Of a stretch of DNA of 39,604 nt, positions 27,607 through 36,106 are shown one piece after another; position 1 is the first letter of the stretch, and the number at the start of each line of letters is the position of its first letter. Location: the NCBI GenBank assembly GCA_024403485.1, contig JAKSRT010000011.1, forward strand, positions 1 through 39,604, read 5' to 3'. The notes under the pieces are model-generated. The model saw only the letters and a list, made by a program, of their open reading frames with translations, had not been told where the DNA came from and did no database searches. Both the position numbers and the translations under genes were made by a program. This DNA is from Lachnospiraceae bacterium (GTDB taxonomy: Bacteria > Bacillota > Clostridia > Lachnospirales > Lachnospiraceae).

Positions 27607-29013
27607 ATGAAGAAATTTATGGATGAAAATTTTCTTTTATCCACAAATACCGCTCAGCACCTGTTCCATACATATGCTGAAAAAACACCGATTTTAGACT
27701 ATCACTGCCATATAAACCCGCGTGAAATAGCCGAAGACAGAAGATTTGACAATATTACGCAGGTTTGGCTGGGAGCCGACCATTATAAATGGCGTTTTAT
27801 GCGCTCCTGCGGTGTTGAAGAATATTACATCACAGGTAATGCATCCGATAAAGAAAAATTCATGAAATGGGCAGAAGTTCTTGGAAAGGCCATCGGTAAT
27901 CCGCTCTTCCACTGGAGTCACCTCGAGCTCCAAAGGTATTTCGATTATCACGGATATCTTAATAAGAACACCGCCGAAGAAGTATGGGAAATATGCAATA
28001 ATAAACTTGCAAGTTCCGATATGAGCGCCAGAAGCCTCATTAAAAAATCCGGAGTAACACTTATTTGCACTACAGACGATCCCATTGATACTCTTGAATG
28101 GCATGATAAAATCGCCGCAGACAAAAGCTTTGATGTTCAGGTTCTTCCTGCGTGGAGACCAGATAAAGCAGTATACATCGAAAAAGCCGATTATACAGAT
28201 TATATTTCAAAACTTTCCTCTGTTTCCGGAGTGAAAATCGATTCTTTTGCAGCCCTCAAAGAAGCTCTCAAAGTAAGAATGGCATATTTTGCCTCAAAGA
28301 ATTGTTCCGTTTCAGATCACGGGCTTGAATATGTAATGTATGCGCCGGCTTCCGATGCTGAACTTGAAGCAATTTTTGCAAAAAAACTGTCCGGAGAGAC
28401 GGTTAACAGAGAGGAAGAGTTGAAATTCAAAACCGGCTGTCTTCTTTTCCTTGGCAGAGAATATTGCAAATTAAATTGGGTAATGCAGCTTCATTACGGA
28501 GTAAAACGCGATAACAATAAATATATGTTTGATAAAATCGGCCCCGACACCGGCTATGACTGCATAAGCAATTATACTCCTTCCGCTCAGATGGCAGACT
28601 TTTTGAATGCACTCGCCGAAACGAACGAGCTTCCGAAGACAATTCTATATAGCCTGACCCCCGTCGACAACGAAGCCATCGGAACAATCTTAGGATGCTT
28701 CCAGGATTCATCGGCCGTTGCAAAAATTCAGCAGGGTAGCGCATGGTGGTTCAACGATAACAAAACCGGCATGGAAAATCAGATGATTTCCCTCGCAAAT
28801 CTTGGTAACCTTTCAGGTTTTGTGGGTATGCTTACGGATTCAAGAAGTTTTCTTTCTTATACAAGGCATGAATATTTCAGAAGAATCATGTGTAATCTTA
28901 TCGGCAATCTGGTAGAAAACGGAGAATTTCCCTATGATGAAGCGATTCTTGGTGAAATAGTTAAAGGTATTTCTTATTACAATGCAGTCAGATATTTCGG
29001 ATTCGATTTATAA
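27607..29013 (+). CDS. uxaC: Glucuronate (uronate) isomerase
   Basis: This 468-residue enzyme is a member of the amidohydrolase-related UxaC family. It converts D-glucuronate to fructuronate and galacturonate to tagaturonate. Family marks are DYHCHINPREIAEDRRF (metal-binding His-x-His, ~residue 29), WLGADHYKWRFMR, the CTTDDP motif near 155 and the C-terminal GNLSGFVGMLTDSRSFLSYTRHEYFRR. The length is typical. The start at 27607 has AGGAGG about 10 nt upstream, and an ATG in lacI at 27550 is rejected. It sits 34 nt after lacI. The oxidoreductase and dehydratase that would connect it to KDG (UxaB/UxuB, UxaA/UxuA) are not in the window. Confidence 0.96.
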   Translation: MKKFMDENFLLSTNTAQHLFHTYAEKTPILDYHCHINPREIAEDRRFDNITQVWLGADHYKWRFMRSCGVEEYYITGNASDKEKFMKWAEVLGKAIGNPLFHWSHLELQRYFDYHGYLNKNTAEEVWEICNNKLASSDMSARSLIKKSGVTLICTTDDPIDTLEWHDKIAADKSFDVQVLPAWRPDKAVYIEKADYTDYISKLSSVSGVKIDSFAALKEALKVRMAYFASKNCSVSDHGLEYVMYAPASDAELEAIFAKKLSGETVNREEELKFKTGCLLFLGREYCKLNWVMQLHYGVKRDNNKYMFDKIGPDTGYDCISNYTPSAQMADFLNALAETNELPKTILYSLTPVDNEAIGTILGCFQDSSAVAKIQQGSAWWFNDNKTGMENQMISLANLGNLSGFVGMLTDSRSFLSYTRHEYFRRIMCNLIGNLVENGEFPYDEAILGEIVKGISYYNAVRYFGFDL

Positions 29014-29078
29014 TATCAGATATTTTATTTGCAAATTGTATTATTAGTATAAATTAAAGAATAGAGAGGATTTCAATT

Positions 29079-30176
29079 ATGGAACTCAATTTAAAACCCC
29101 GCAGCGAATGTAAATATGATGCAGTATCTCTTGGAGAAGTAATGCTTCGATTAGACCCAGGTGAAGGACGTATTCGTACAGCCAGAAGCTTCAGAGCCTG
29201 GGAAGGCGGCGGAGAATATAATGTTATCAGAGGCCTTCACAAATGCTTTGGTATGAAAACCGCAGTTATCACCGCATTTGCCGACAACGAAGTAGGCCTT
29301 CTCATGAAAGACTTCATAGAACAGGGCGGTGTTGATACCGATTTGATTTATATGAAAAAAACAGACGGTATCGGAAGAATCTGTAGAAACGGTATCAATT
29401 TTACCGAAAGAGGGTTTGGCATTCGTGGTGCTGTAGGTTGTTCAGACCGAGCTAATACGGCTATTTCACAAGCTACACCCGAAGATTTCGATTTCGAATA
29501 TATCTTTGGCACTCTTGGTGTAAGATGGCTTCATACCGGCGGTATCTATGCAGCACTTTCAGAGCAGTCTTGCAAGACAGTTATCGAAGCAATAAAGACC
29601 GCAAAGAAATACGGCACAATCGTTTCATACGATCTCAACTACCGCCCTTCAATGTGGTCAGCAATCGGCGGCATCGAAAAAGCTCAGGAAGTAAATAAAG
29701 AAATTGCTAAATATGTTGATGTAATGATCGGTAACGAAGAAGACTTTACCGCCTGCCTCGGTTTCCAAATTGAGGGCAATGATGCCAACTTAAAAACTCT
29801 TAACCTCGATGGTTACAAGAAAATGATTAACGAGGCCGCTGCTGCATATCCAAACTTCAAAGCTGTAGCTACAACTCTTCGTCAGGTTAAAACCGCTACT
29901 ATTAATGATTGGTCCGCGATTTGCTGGGCCGATGGCGAAATATATAAGGCAAAGCAATATGACAGTCTCGAAATCATGGATCGCGTAGGTGGCGGTGACT
30001 CATTTGCCTCCGGCCTTGTTTACGGACTTATGTCGGGAGCCGGTGCCGAAGCCGCAGTTAATTACGGTGCAGCACACGGCGCACTTGCCATGACTACTCC
30101 CGGAGATACTACCATGGCAAGCCTTAAGGAAGTGGAAGCACTTATGGGCGGTGCCGGAGCACGAGTTCAAAGATAA
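29079..30176 (+). CDS. kdgK: 2-dehydro-3-deoxygluconokinase (PfkB family)
   Basis: This 365-residue sugar kinase of the PfkB/ribokinase fold should phosphorylate KDG to KDPG, the substrate of the divergent aldolase. The first PfkB signature region is WEGGGEYNVIRGL (~residue 41). The anion-hole/catalytic motif is DRVGGGDSF, with the catalytic Asp near residue 306, followed by AHGALAMTTPGD. The substrate loop contains SYDLNYRPSMW. It is slightly longer than E. coli KdgK. GAGAGGA precedes the ATG. It is 65 nt after uxaC with no terminator between them, so it is probably co-transcribed. A strong terminator follows. Confidence 0.93.
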   Translation: MELNLKPRSECKYDAVSLGEVMLRLDPGEGRIRTARSFRAWEGGGEYNVIRGLHKCFGMKTAVITAFADNEVGLLMKDFIEQGGVDTDLIYMKKTDGIGRICRNGINFTERGFGIRGAVGCSDRANTAISQATPEDFDFEYIFGTLGVRWLHTGGIYAALSEQSCKTVIEAIKTAKKYGTIVSYDLNYRPSMWSAIGGIEKAQEVNKEIAKYVDVMIGNEEDFTACLGFQIEGNDANLKTLNLDGYKKMINEAAAAYPNFKAVATTLRQVKTATINDWSAICWADGEIYKAKQYDSLEIMDRVGGGDSFASGLVYGLMSGAGAEAAVNYGAAHGALAMTTPGDTTMASLKEVEALMGGAGARVQR

Positions 30177-30189
30177 TATCTTATATAGC

Positions 30190-30223
30190 AAAAAGAACGC
30201 TGACTTTTCTCAGCGTTCTTTTT
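30190..30223 (+). terminator. Intrinsic terminator of lacI-uxaC-kdgK
   Basis: AAAAAGAACGCTGA and TCAGCGTTCTTTTT form a 14-bp stem around a 6-nt loop, 13 nt after the kdgK stop, with the T-run built into the 3' arm. Confidence 0.92.
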
Positions 30224-30250
30224 ATATGCTTTAAAACTATAATCTTCTTC

Positions 30251-30294
30251 GAGCCAAAGGAACCATGACCGTGTAATTAGGACCGTCCCCACTA
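30251..30294 (-). repeat. REP-like element, copy 1, at the end of the DUF362 gene
   Basis: Two ~20-bp tandem units are read on the plus strand, a degenerate one (30251-30270) and a better conserved one ending GGACCGTCCCC (30271-30290). On the minus strand the element begins TAGTGGGGACGGTCCTA, and its TAG is the DUF362 stop codon. GTGGGGACGGTYC sequences are a widespread Firmicute extragenic repeat, often linked to IS200-like RAYT transposases. No transposase is in the window. Confidence 0.65.
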
Positions 30295-31413
30295 TATACG
30301 TACCAGCTCGTATTCTCTTGTGCCGATACCAATCTTTTCAGCATGTTCAATAGTTTCTTTATAACGAACGTTAGGATTGGAATCCAGGAAGTGATCGTTA
30401 TTCTTTTTCCAGCTGATTTTGTTAAGGTTATCGGAAAGCTGTGAGTTGGGCATAGGATCGGCCTTAAGACATGCATCAACACAGGCCTGATCAAGTGCTA
30501 CAGGGTCGAAGCTTGCGAACATACCGATGTTAGGTAAAATAGGTGCATCATTTTCACTGTGGCAGTCGCAGTTAGGTGAAACGTCTACGATAAGGCTGAT
30601 GTGGAAATTCGGTCTTCCGTCAATAACTGCTTTTGAATATTCAGCTATCTTGCAGCCAAGTATTTCATTGGCATTACTGTTGGGATTTGAGATGGCATCA
30701 AACGCACATGAGCCGATACAACGTCCGCAGCCTTTGCACTTGTCTGTGTCAATTACAGCCTTGCCAGATTCGTAGCTGATTGCATCTGAACCGCATTCCT
30801 TAGCGCAACGCTTGCAGTTCTTACAAGCTTCTGCATTAACAACAGGTTTACCCTGGTTGTGCTGCTGCATCTTGCCTGCACGACTTCCGCAACCCATGCC
30901 GATATTCTTTAATGCTCCGCCAAAGCCTGTGCATTCATGTCCTTTAAAGTGGTTAAGTGAAATAAATACGTCAGCATCCATAACCGCACGTCCGATATAA
31001 GCTTCTTTACAGTATTCAGCCCCCTCAACAGGAACAATAACATCATCGGTACCGCGAAGACCGTCTGCAATAATAATATGGCAACCGGTTGTGGTTTCAT
31101 TGAAGCCGTTTTCTTGTGCACAGCTAAGGTGCTCCAGCGCATTCTTTCGCGAGCCGGGATAAAGAGTATTACAGTCTGTTAAAAATGGCATTCCGCCTGC
31201 TTCTTTAACAAGGTCTGCAACAGCCTTGGCATAGTTTGGTCTTAAGTAAGCAATGTTTCCAAGTTCACCGAAATGAATCTTTATGGCAACAAACTTATTT
31301 TCCATATCCATATCCATAATGCCCGCTTTTCTGCAGAGTCTTTTAAGTTTTTCGGGAAGTCCGATTCCGATGTTTGTTCTGAAGTCAGTATAGTATACCT
31401 TTGATTTTTCCAT
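30292..31413 (-). CDS. DUF362 protein with two [4Fe-4S] ferredoxin motifs
   Basis: This 373-residue protein has a DUF362 domain (~40-190, with IKIHFGELGNIAYLRP, FLTDCNTLYPGSR and HFKGHECTGFGGALKN). It is followed by a bacterial ferredoxin domain with CKNCKRCAKEC and CKGCGRCIGSC (~200-250), each able to bind a [4Fe-4S] cluster. A C-terminal segment follows (FASFDPVALDQACVD). DUF362 proteins are common in anaerobes; a redox role is likely but the partner is unknown. AAAGGA precedes the ATG. Its stop codon TAG forms the first three bases of a REP-like repeat. Confidence 0.92.
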   Translation of the reverse strand: MEKSKVYYTDFRTNIGIGLPEKLKRLCRKAGIMDMDMENKFVAIKIHFGELGNIAYLRPNYAKAVADLVKEAGGMPFLTDCNTLYPGSRKNALEHLSCAQENGFNETTTGCHIIIADGLRGTDDVIVPVEGAEYCKEAYIGRAVMDADVFISLNHFKGHECTGFGGALKNIGMGCGSRAGKMQQHNQGKPVVNAEACKNCKRCAKECGSDAISYESGKAVIDTDKCKGCGRCIGSCAFDAISNPNSNANEILGCKIAEYSKAVIDGRPNFHISLIVDVSPNCDCHSENDAPILPNIGMFASFDPVALDQACVDACLKADPMPNSQLSDNLNKISWKKNNDHFLDSNPNVRYKETIEHAEKIGIGTREYELVRI

Positions 31414-31469
31414 TTTTATCCTTTCTTAGTCTGCCGACTTATTTATTGTTTGTTGCCGGAAGCTATTAC

Positions 31470-31489
31470 AAACCCGTTTCTTCGGGTTT
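31470..31489. terminator. Hairpin between the GHL6-like and DUF362 genes
   Basis: AAACCCG-TTTCTT-CGGGTTT is followed on the plus strand by TATTTTT. In the minus direction, that of both flanking genes, the U-tract is weak, so it may only reduce read-through. Confidence 0.5.
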
Positions 31490-31531
31490 TATTTTTAATA
31501 TATATACTTGTTCTCCGTGGCAGTAAAATTT

Positions 31532-31579
31532 CTCCTGTGGCAAAGAACCATCCCCATGGCAATAGGACCGTCCCCACTA
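31532..31579 (-). repeat. REP-like element, copy 2, at the end of the GHL6-like gene
   Basis: Two ~20-bp tandem units on the plus strand (GTGGCAAAGAACCATCCCC at 31537-31555, then ATGGCAATAGGACCGTCCCC at 31556-31575), with a partial third (CTCCGTGGCAG, 31513-31523). On the minus strand it begins TAGTGGGGACGGTCCTA, the same 17-mer as copy 1, and the TAG again is the stop codon of the gene it abuts. Confidence 0.7.
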
Positions 31580-33547
31580 CACTATTTCCACTGCACTGTG
31601 ACACTGTACGTAAGGGATGGCAAAAGAAAGTTCTCCGTTTTTGTTCTCAAACGCTATTTCTTCAAGAGAAGGAATACTTCTTACCGCCTTAACAGCTTTA
31701 TCTGTCTTTATGGTGACCGAAACATCCTTAAACTCGGGCATATCTTCAAGAACGGTTATACAGCCTCTCTGCATTGGCGTCGCATAGGCTGCGTGGAAAA
31801 CATATCTGTCTTCTTTTGCCTGATAGGTAAGCCTTGTGCGTCCATTGCTCGGAAGATTTATCGAGTACAAAGGGGTATATATAAGTCTCAAGGCCTTAAG
31901 AGCAACCTCCCTGAAAAGCTGTGCACCATATTCTTTATACAGTTCAAATACAGGATGAGCAAGCCAGATAACCTTTCCCTTCTTAACCGCTCCGGGATAT
32001 CCGGACGCTTCGCTCTTATATGGTGTATTTCTATGTGAACAGTATGTTCCATAATTTCTGTCAAACCAGGGTTCAAATACCGAAGCCAGCACTTCTCCGT
32101 CCGTTACTTCAGCCCTCTTTGCCGATGAATAGCAGAAGAACGGCGCATTACCGAAGGGAAGCTTTAATTTATCGCCGACACAGAGATAGTCCTGTCTAAA
32201 TTCACTGTTCCCCGCATATTCAGCCCCGGGATCAAGCTGAAACTTTCCATCCTTAACAAGACTGGTTCCGCTAAACAAAACGGCACCTCCTGCGTTTACG
32301 AATGCATTAATTTTGATTGCTTCTTCATCAGATACCTTAACTCCGTCCGGTAAAATCAGCGCTTTAAAAGGTTTTAGATCATCTCCGGGCAGTACCACCT
32401 CAAAATCGATATGTCCCTCAAGAAGCATTTTATGCAGACCTTCATCACTGCTCTCATTTCCGCTTAAATATACTCCAAGCTTTGCGGTTGAGACAGCAGG
32501 CCAGCACCAGGGCTCGATGGCTTCCAGTGCTTTGTAAGCCGTACCTATGCATTTATAGGTCTCTATATCAAGATGGCCATCGGGAATCATCTGATCTCCG
32601 ATGCTGCACTTGGAACCGTACATTGCCATCAGCAGTGCTTCGTATTTGAGAGCTTCCGGATTTTTATATTCACCGAAGCCGCCCCATTCCGTATGAAATT
32701 TACCCGTCATACCAAGATATTCTTTGCCGTAGCGGCTCATTACGCTGGCTCTTGGTGGCATTTTGTCATATCCGCCCCATGCGGTGGGAAGGTCTTCCAT
32801 TTCGAAGTGAGTCTGCCCGTCGTGATATTCCGGTCTGTATATGTCAGCGCCGCCGCTGTTAAAGAATACCGTAGCCTCCGGATGCTTTTTATGAAGACGT
32901 TTACTGCAATTATCCATAAATCTTAAATGACTTATTTTATAATATTTCCTTGCATCTTCAATATTTGCAGGATCCAGTCCTTCTTCCTTCATGCCTTTTA
33001 AGCAGTTGGGGCAATAGCAAACATCATTCAGATATATTATATCGTAAAAAAGGCCGTCCACCTTTTCATATCGATCACAAATCTCCTCGGTCAGAGCATA
33101 AATATGTTCCGCATACTCTCCGCTTAAGCAAAGATTTTTCCAGGAACAATTAGGCTTTGGCGTATCGGGTGCAGCCTCAAGATCATAATTCATGGTCTGC
33201 ATACTGCCGTCTTTATATCTCATACACCATTCAGGGTGCGTTTCCGAGTCAAGAACCGACCATCCGGCAGTAATATAAATCGGCGCATCTACACCTATCT
33301 CATGAGCAGCATTGACCATGGCACCCGTTAAATCGAAGCCCTGCTCCATTGTAGGATGCTGTGTGCCTACTGTTGAGGGATAATAGCAATATCCATGATG
33401 GCATTTAGCAAAAACAGTCACAGAATTTACATTACCTTCTTTTAGCGCCGCCTGAAACTTTTCTTTATCAAAAGCCTTTCCCACATCGGGAATTAATGGC
33501 GAGGTATGAAAATCAAGATGCACCTGTCTTGTAGGTAGTTTTCTCAT
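31577..33547 (-). CDS. Putative glycoside hydrolase, GHL6-like with GATase/trimerisation domain
   Basis: This 656-residue protein opens with VHLDFHTSPLIPDVG and SVTVFAKCHHGYCYYPSTVG, which resemble the 'hypothetical glycosyl hydrolase 6' (GHL6) barrel as recalled. A barrel continues to ~340 with GLFYDIIYLNDVCYCPNC and conserved acidic residues. Then comes a domain like the beta-galactosidase trimerisation/GATase fold (~370-480) and a beta tail. Substrate and catalytic residues are not assigned. There is no signal peptide, so it is probably cytoplasmic. The start at 33547 has AAGGGG about 7 nt upstream. It follows the EamA transporter gene by 10 nt, so the two are probably one operon. The stop lies inside a REP-like repeat. 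Confidence 0.75.
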   Translation of the reverse strand: MRKLPTRQVHLDFHTSPLIPDVGKAFDKEKFQAALKEGNVNSVTVFAKCHHGYCYYPSTVGTQHPTMEQGFDLTGAMVNAAHEIGVDAPIYITAGWSVLDSETHPEWCMRYKDGSMQTMNYDLEAAPDTPKPNCSWKNLCLSGEYAEHIYALTEEICDRYEKVDGLFYDIIYLNDVCYCPNCLKGMKEEGLDPANIEDARKYYKISHLRFMDNCSKRLHKKHPEATVFFNSGGADIYRPEYHDGQTHFEMEDLPTAWGGYDKMPPRASVMSRYGKEYLGMTGKFHTEWGGFGEYKNPEALKYEALLMAMYGSKCSIGDQMIPDGHLDIETYKCIGTAYKALEAIEPWCWPAVSTAKLGVYLSGNESSDEGLHKMLLEGHIDFEVVLPGDDLKPFKALILPDGVKVSDEEAIKINAFVNAGGAVLFSGTSLVKDGKFQLDPGAEYAGNSEFRQDYLCVGDKLKLPFGNAPFFCYSSAKRAEVTDGEVLASVFEPWFDRNYGTYCSHRNTPYKSEASGYPGAVKKGKVIWLAHPVFELYKEYGAQLFREVALKALRLIYTPLYSINLPSNGRTRLTYQAKEDRYVFHAAYATPMQRGCITVLEDMPEFKDVSVTIKTDKAVKAVRSIPSLEEIAFENKNGELSFAIPYVQCHSAVEIV

Positions 33548-33557
33548 ATATTTCCCC

Positions 33558-34427
33558 TTATTCTTTGGTAAAATACCATTTTGTCACTGCTGTACCTATT
33601 ATTATCACATATCCGATTACACTAAGCCAGTCCGGAATCTGATTAAGAAAGATAAATCCAAGAATCGCAGCAAATATTACAATCGAAAAATCATACACCG
33701 AAATCTCCTTTGCCGGTGCCTTCTGATAGGCATTTGTAATGCCAATCTGCCCTCCGGCGGCAGCAATTCCCGTAAGGCAAAGGAAACCCCACTGCTTTGC
33801 TGTCATCGGCGTGTAGCCCGCTATAAATGCCGGAAGCAGCATCAGTGTGGTAAATCCCGAAAAGAAAGCAACAACAATCATGCTGTTTTCTTTTCGCATA
33901 CCAAGCATTCTTACAAAGGAATAAGCAAGTCCTGCGCCAAGACCGCCAAGTACTCCCATAAAAGCAGGAAAACTCTGAAAATTAAAGGACGGCTTCACAA
34001 CAAACAGGGCACCGATAAACGCACATATAACAGCCAGCCATTCGTATCTGTTGGCAACCTCTTTAACAACTATAATTGAGAATATAATGGCAAAAAAGGG
34101 CGACAGCTTATTGAGCATAGATGCATCGGAAATGTTCATGTGGTCTACGGCATAGAAATTGCATACCATACCCAGTCCCCCGGCCAGGGAACGTCCCACC
34201 AGATATTTAGTGTTGCCTCTTCCGATTTTAAAAGGTATTTTTGCTCTCCATAGTGTAACCACAGAAATAATCAGTGCAAAAAAGTTTCTGAAAAAGCATT
34301 TCTGCATCGTGGGTACATCCCCCGAAAGTCTTATGAATAAATTCATAAGCGCAAAGCAGAATGCCGAAAGAATAATATATAAAATTCCCAACTGTTTATC
34401 GGAAAATATGTTCTTCTTATCCGACAT
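33558..34427 (-). CDS. EamA/DMT superfamily transporter
   Basis: This 289-residue protein has ten predicted membrane helices in two five-helix EamA halves, the usual drug/metabolite transporter layout. The family conserves the Pro/Gly turns seen in ISDASMLNKLSPFFAIIFS (first half) and ISVYDFSIVIFAAILGFIF (second half). The substrate is unknown. Next to a glycoside hydrolase it could export or import a sugar derivative, which is inference only. GGAG lies 7 nt before the ATG. It lies 70 nt beyond the flagellin terminator. Confidence 0.9.
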   Translation of the reverse strand: MSDKKNIFSDKQLGILYIILSAFCFALMNLFIRLSGDVPTMQKCFFRNFFALIISVVTLWRAKIPFKIGRGNTKYLVGRSLAGGLGMVCNFYAVDHMNISDASMLNKLSPFFAIIFSIIVVKEVANRYEWLAVICAFIGALFVVKPSFNFQSFPAFMGVLGGLGAGLAYSFVRMLGMRKENSMIVVAFFSGFTTLMLLPAFIAGYTPMTAKQWGFLCLTGIAAAGGQIGITNAYQKAPAKEISVYDFSIVIFAAILGFIFLNQIPDWLSVIGYVIIIGTAVTKWYFTKE

Positions 34428-34497
34428 ATAATCTCCTGCGACTTTTTATAAAAAGTATTTTTTCCAAATATAATTACTTATCATTTTATCATATTAA

Positions 34498-34528
34498 AAA
34501 CGCAGCGGACATATAATCCGCTGCGTTT
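34498..34528 (-). terminator. Intrinsic terminator of the flagellin gene
   Basis: AAACGCAGCGG and CCGCTGCGTTT form an 11-bp stem around a 9-nt loop, 13 nt past the flagellin stop, followed on the minus strand by a T-run. Confidence 0.93.
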
Positions 34529-34541
34529 ATTATTCATATCA

Positions 34542-35930
34542 TTATTGTAATAAAGAAAGCACTTCCTGATTTATCTGATTAGCCTGAGCCATCATTGAAA
34601 CCCCTGCCTGTTCCAAAATGTTATGGAGAGAATAATTCATCATTTCCTTAGCCATATCCGTATCTCTTATAGCAGATTCAGCTGCCGAAGTATTTTCAGA
34701 AACATTTTGGTTTATACGAAGAGCATGCTCAAGTCTGTTTTGGAATGCACCAAGTTCACTTCTTTGGGAAGATATTTTTTTGTTGGCAGCTTCAATAACA
34801 CTCAGCGACTTACCCGCTCCCACCGCAGATGTAACATTAACCCGCCTTACACCTAAGATATTGGCGTTCATGCGATGTGTATGTATAATTTCAGTATCAT
34901 GATTGCTGCTGCACTGTATTTTTATTTCATTTATCTTCTCATCCTCAACCAAGGAGGCAAGTTCAGAGCAGTCTATTTTACCGGAATTAGGATACCCTGC
35001 TATTGGATATTTAGTTTCGGCAGCATTTTTATTAGAAAAGCTCGCCACATTTGATGCAATAACCAATTTATTACCATCATCAGACTTAATCAACTCATTT
35101 GAATGGCTTACATAAAGGGCATCCGGCTTAATGGTTCCGGTACTGCTATATCCATTAGGGATATTTGCCTTAATATAAGAATATATCTTATCCACAACAC
35201 CTGTACCGTTATTACAATCACTTATGTCTATAACGTAATAGTGCCTTACTTGCCCACTTAAATTGGACGAACTGCTTGGCGTTCCGTCTGTAGCAAATTT
35301 AATATCAAACACTTCATTGCAGTTATCGCTACATGTAAAGCTAAAACCCTGGCCATTTAATTTATTGATATTCGTATCATTTATTCCACTAAAATCAATA
35401 CTGGCACATGGATAGAACTTACTTCCAACCTGATATGATTCGGTTAAGTACCCCTTTTCCGCCGCAGGAGAAGAAACCAGATTGGTAACACTTCCTTCGG
35501 CATCCATCCCAAACATATCGTCAAAAAGGGGCATTTCATTATATGTGGTATTTTTACCGATTCTGTCAATTTCATTGGCCAGCTGATTTATTTCCTGCTG
35601 TATATATAAACGATCTTCCGGAGAATTTGTGTCATTTGCTGATTTGACAGACAGTTCAGTCATTCTGTGAAGCATATCCTGAACTTCTGCAAGGGCTCCG
35701 TCTGCAACCTGAACAAGACTTATCCCGTCTTTAATATTATCTGCACCCTGATCAAGGCCTCGAATCTGACGACGCATCTTTTCGGATATAGCCAATCCCG
35801 ATGCATCATCGGCGGCCCGATTTATGCGATACCCCGAAGATAACTTTTCTGCAGATTTCTTTTTACTGCTGTTACCTAATTTGAATTGTCGCTGGGCATT
35901 CATAGCCATCAAATTGTGAGCAACAACCAT
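34542..35930 (-). CDS. Flagellin with a cysteine-containing variable domain
   Basis: This 462-residue flagellin is the filament subunit of the flagellum. The conserved D0/D1 ends are clear: MVVAHNLMAMNAQRQF, then SSGYRINRAADDASGLAISEKMR, and at the C-terminus AAESAIRDTDMAKEMMNYS with ILEQAGVSMMAQANQ. The middle (~150-365) is a variable surface domain. It contains six cysteines (near residues 175, 199, 203, 238, 320 and 338), including a C-x3-C pair in FTCSDNC. Cysteine is rare in flagellins. GGGG lies 8 nt before the ATG. Transcription is probably by sigma-28, and a strong terminator follows, so it is a single-gene unit. No chaperone or capping gene is nearby. Confidence 0.97.
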   Translation of the reverse strand: MVVAHNLMAMNAQRQFKLGNSSKKKSAEKLSSGYRINRAADDASGLAISEKMRRQIRGLDQGADNIKDGISLVQVADGALAEVQDMLHRMTELSVKSANDTNSPEDRLYIQQEINQLANEIDRIGKNTTYNEMPLFDDMFGMDAEGSVTNLVSSPAAEKGYLTESYQVGSKFYPCASIDFSGINDTNINKLNGQGFSFTCSDNCNEVFDIKFATDGTPSSSSNLSGQVRHYYVIDISDCNNGTGVVDKIYSYIKANIPNGYSSTGTIKPDALYVSHSNELIKSDDGNKLVIASNVASFSNKNAAETKYPIAGYPNSGKIDCSELASLVEDEKINEIKIQCSSNHDTEIIHTHRMNANILGVRRVNVTSAVGAGKSLSVIEAANKKISSQRSELGAFQNRLEHALRINQNVSENTSAAESAIRDTDMAKEMMNYSLHNILEQAGVSMMAQANQINQEVLSLLQ

Positions 35931-35967
35931 ACAAAATTCCCCATTTGCATTCTTTTGCTATATCTCA

Positions 35968-36105
35968 TAGCATATATCGGTCATTGTATACAATTTCTTT
36001 ATAGACTTTACATAAGATAGTAAATTTATCGTTAAATAACTGCCTTCCTATTCCCCGTCCCTGCTTTTCAGGAAGTACTTTCATTACTCTAATCATTTCT
36101 TTACG
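35968..36105 (-). pseudogene. GNAT acetyltransferase remnant
   Basis: A minus-strand reading frame without a clean start includes MIRVMKVLPEKQGRGIGRQL near its N-terminal side. This closely resembles GNAT motif A (hydrophobic strand, then P-x-x-Q-G-x-G-I-G-x-x-L, the acetyl-CoA loop). After about 22 residues the similarity is lost and the frame ends at a TGA overlapping the flagellin sigma-28 promoter. Everything else of a ~150-residue GNAT is missing. It could be chance, but the motif match is specific. Confidence 0.4.
35975..36001 (-). promoter_or_regulatory. sigma-28 (FliA/SigD) flagellar promoter
   Basis: Minus strand TAAAGAAA (36001-35994), an 11-nt spacer and GACCGATA (35982-35975) match the motility-class pattern TAAAGTTT-N11-GCCGATAA. 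The leader would be about 38 nt. Confidence 0.85.
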
Positions 36106-36106
36106 T

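Noticed and set aside
31508..32038. 176-codon plus-strand reading over the end of the GHL6-like gene
   Set aside because: It runs through the REP-like repeat and antisense of a well-supported gene.
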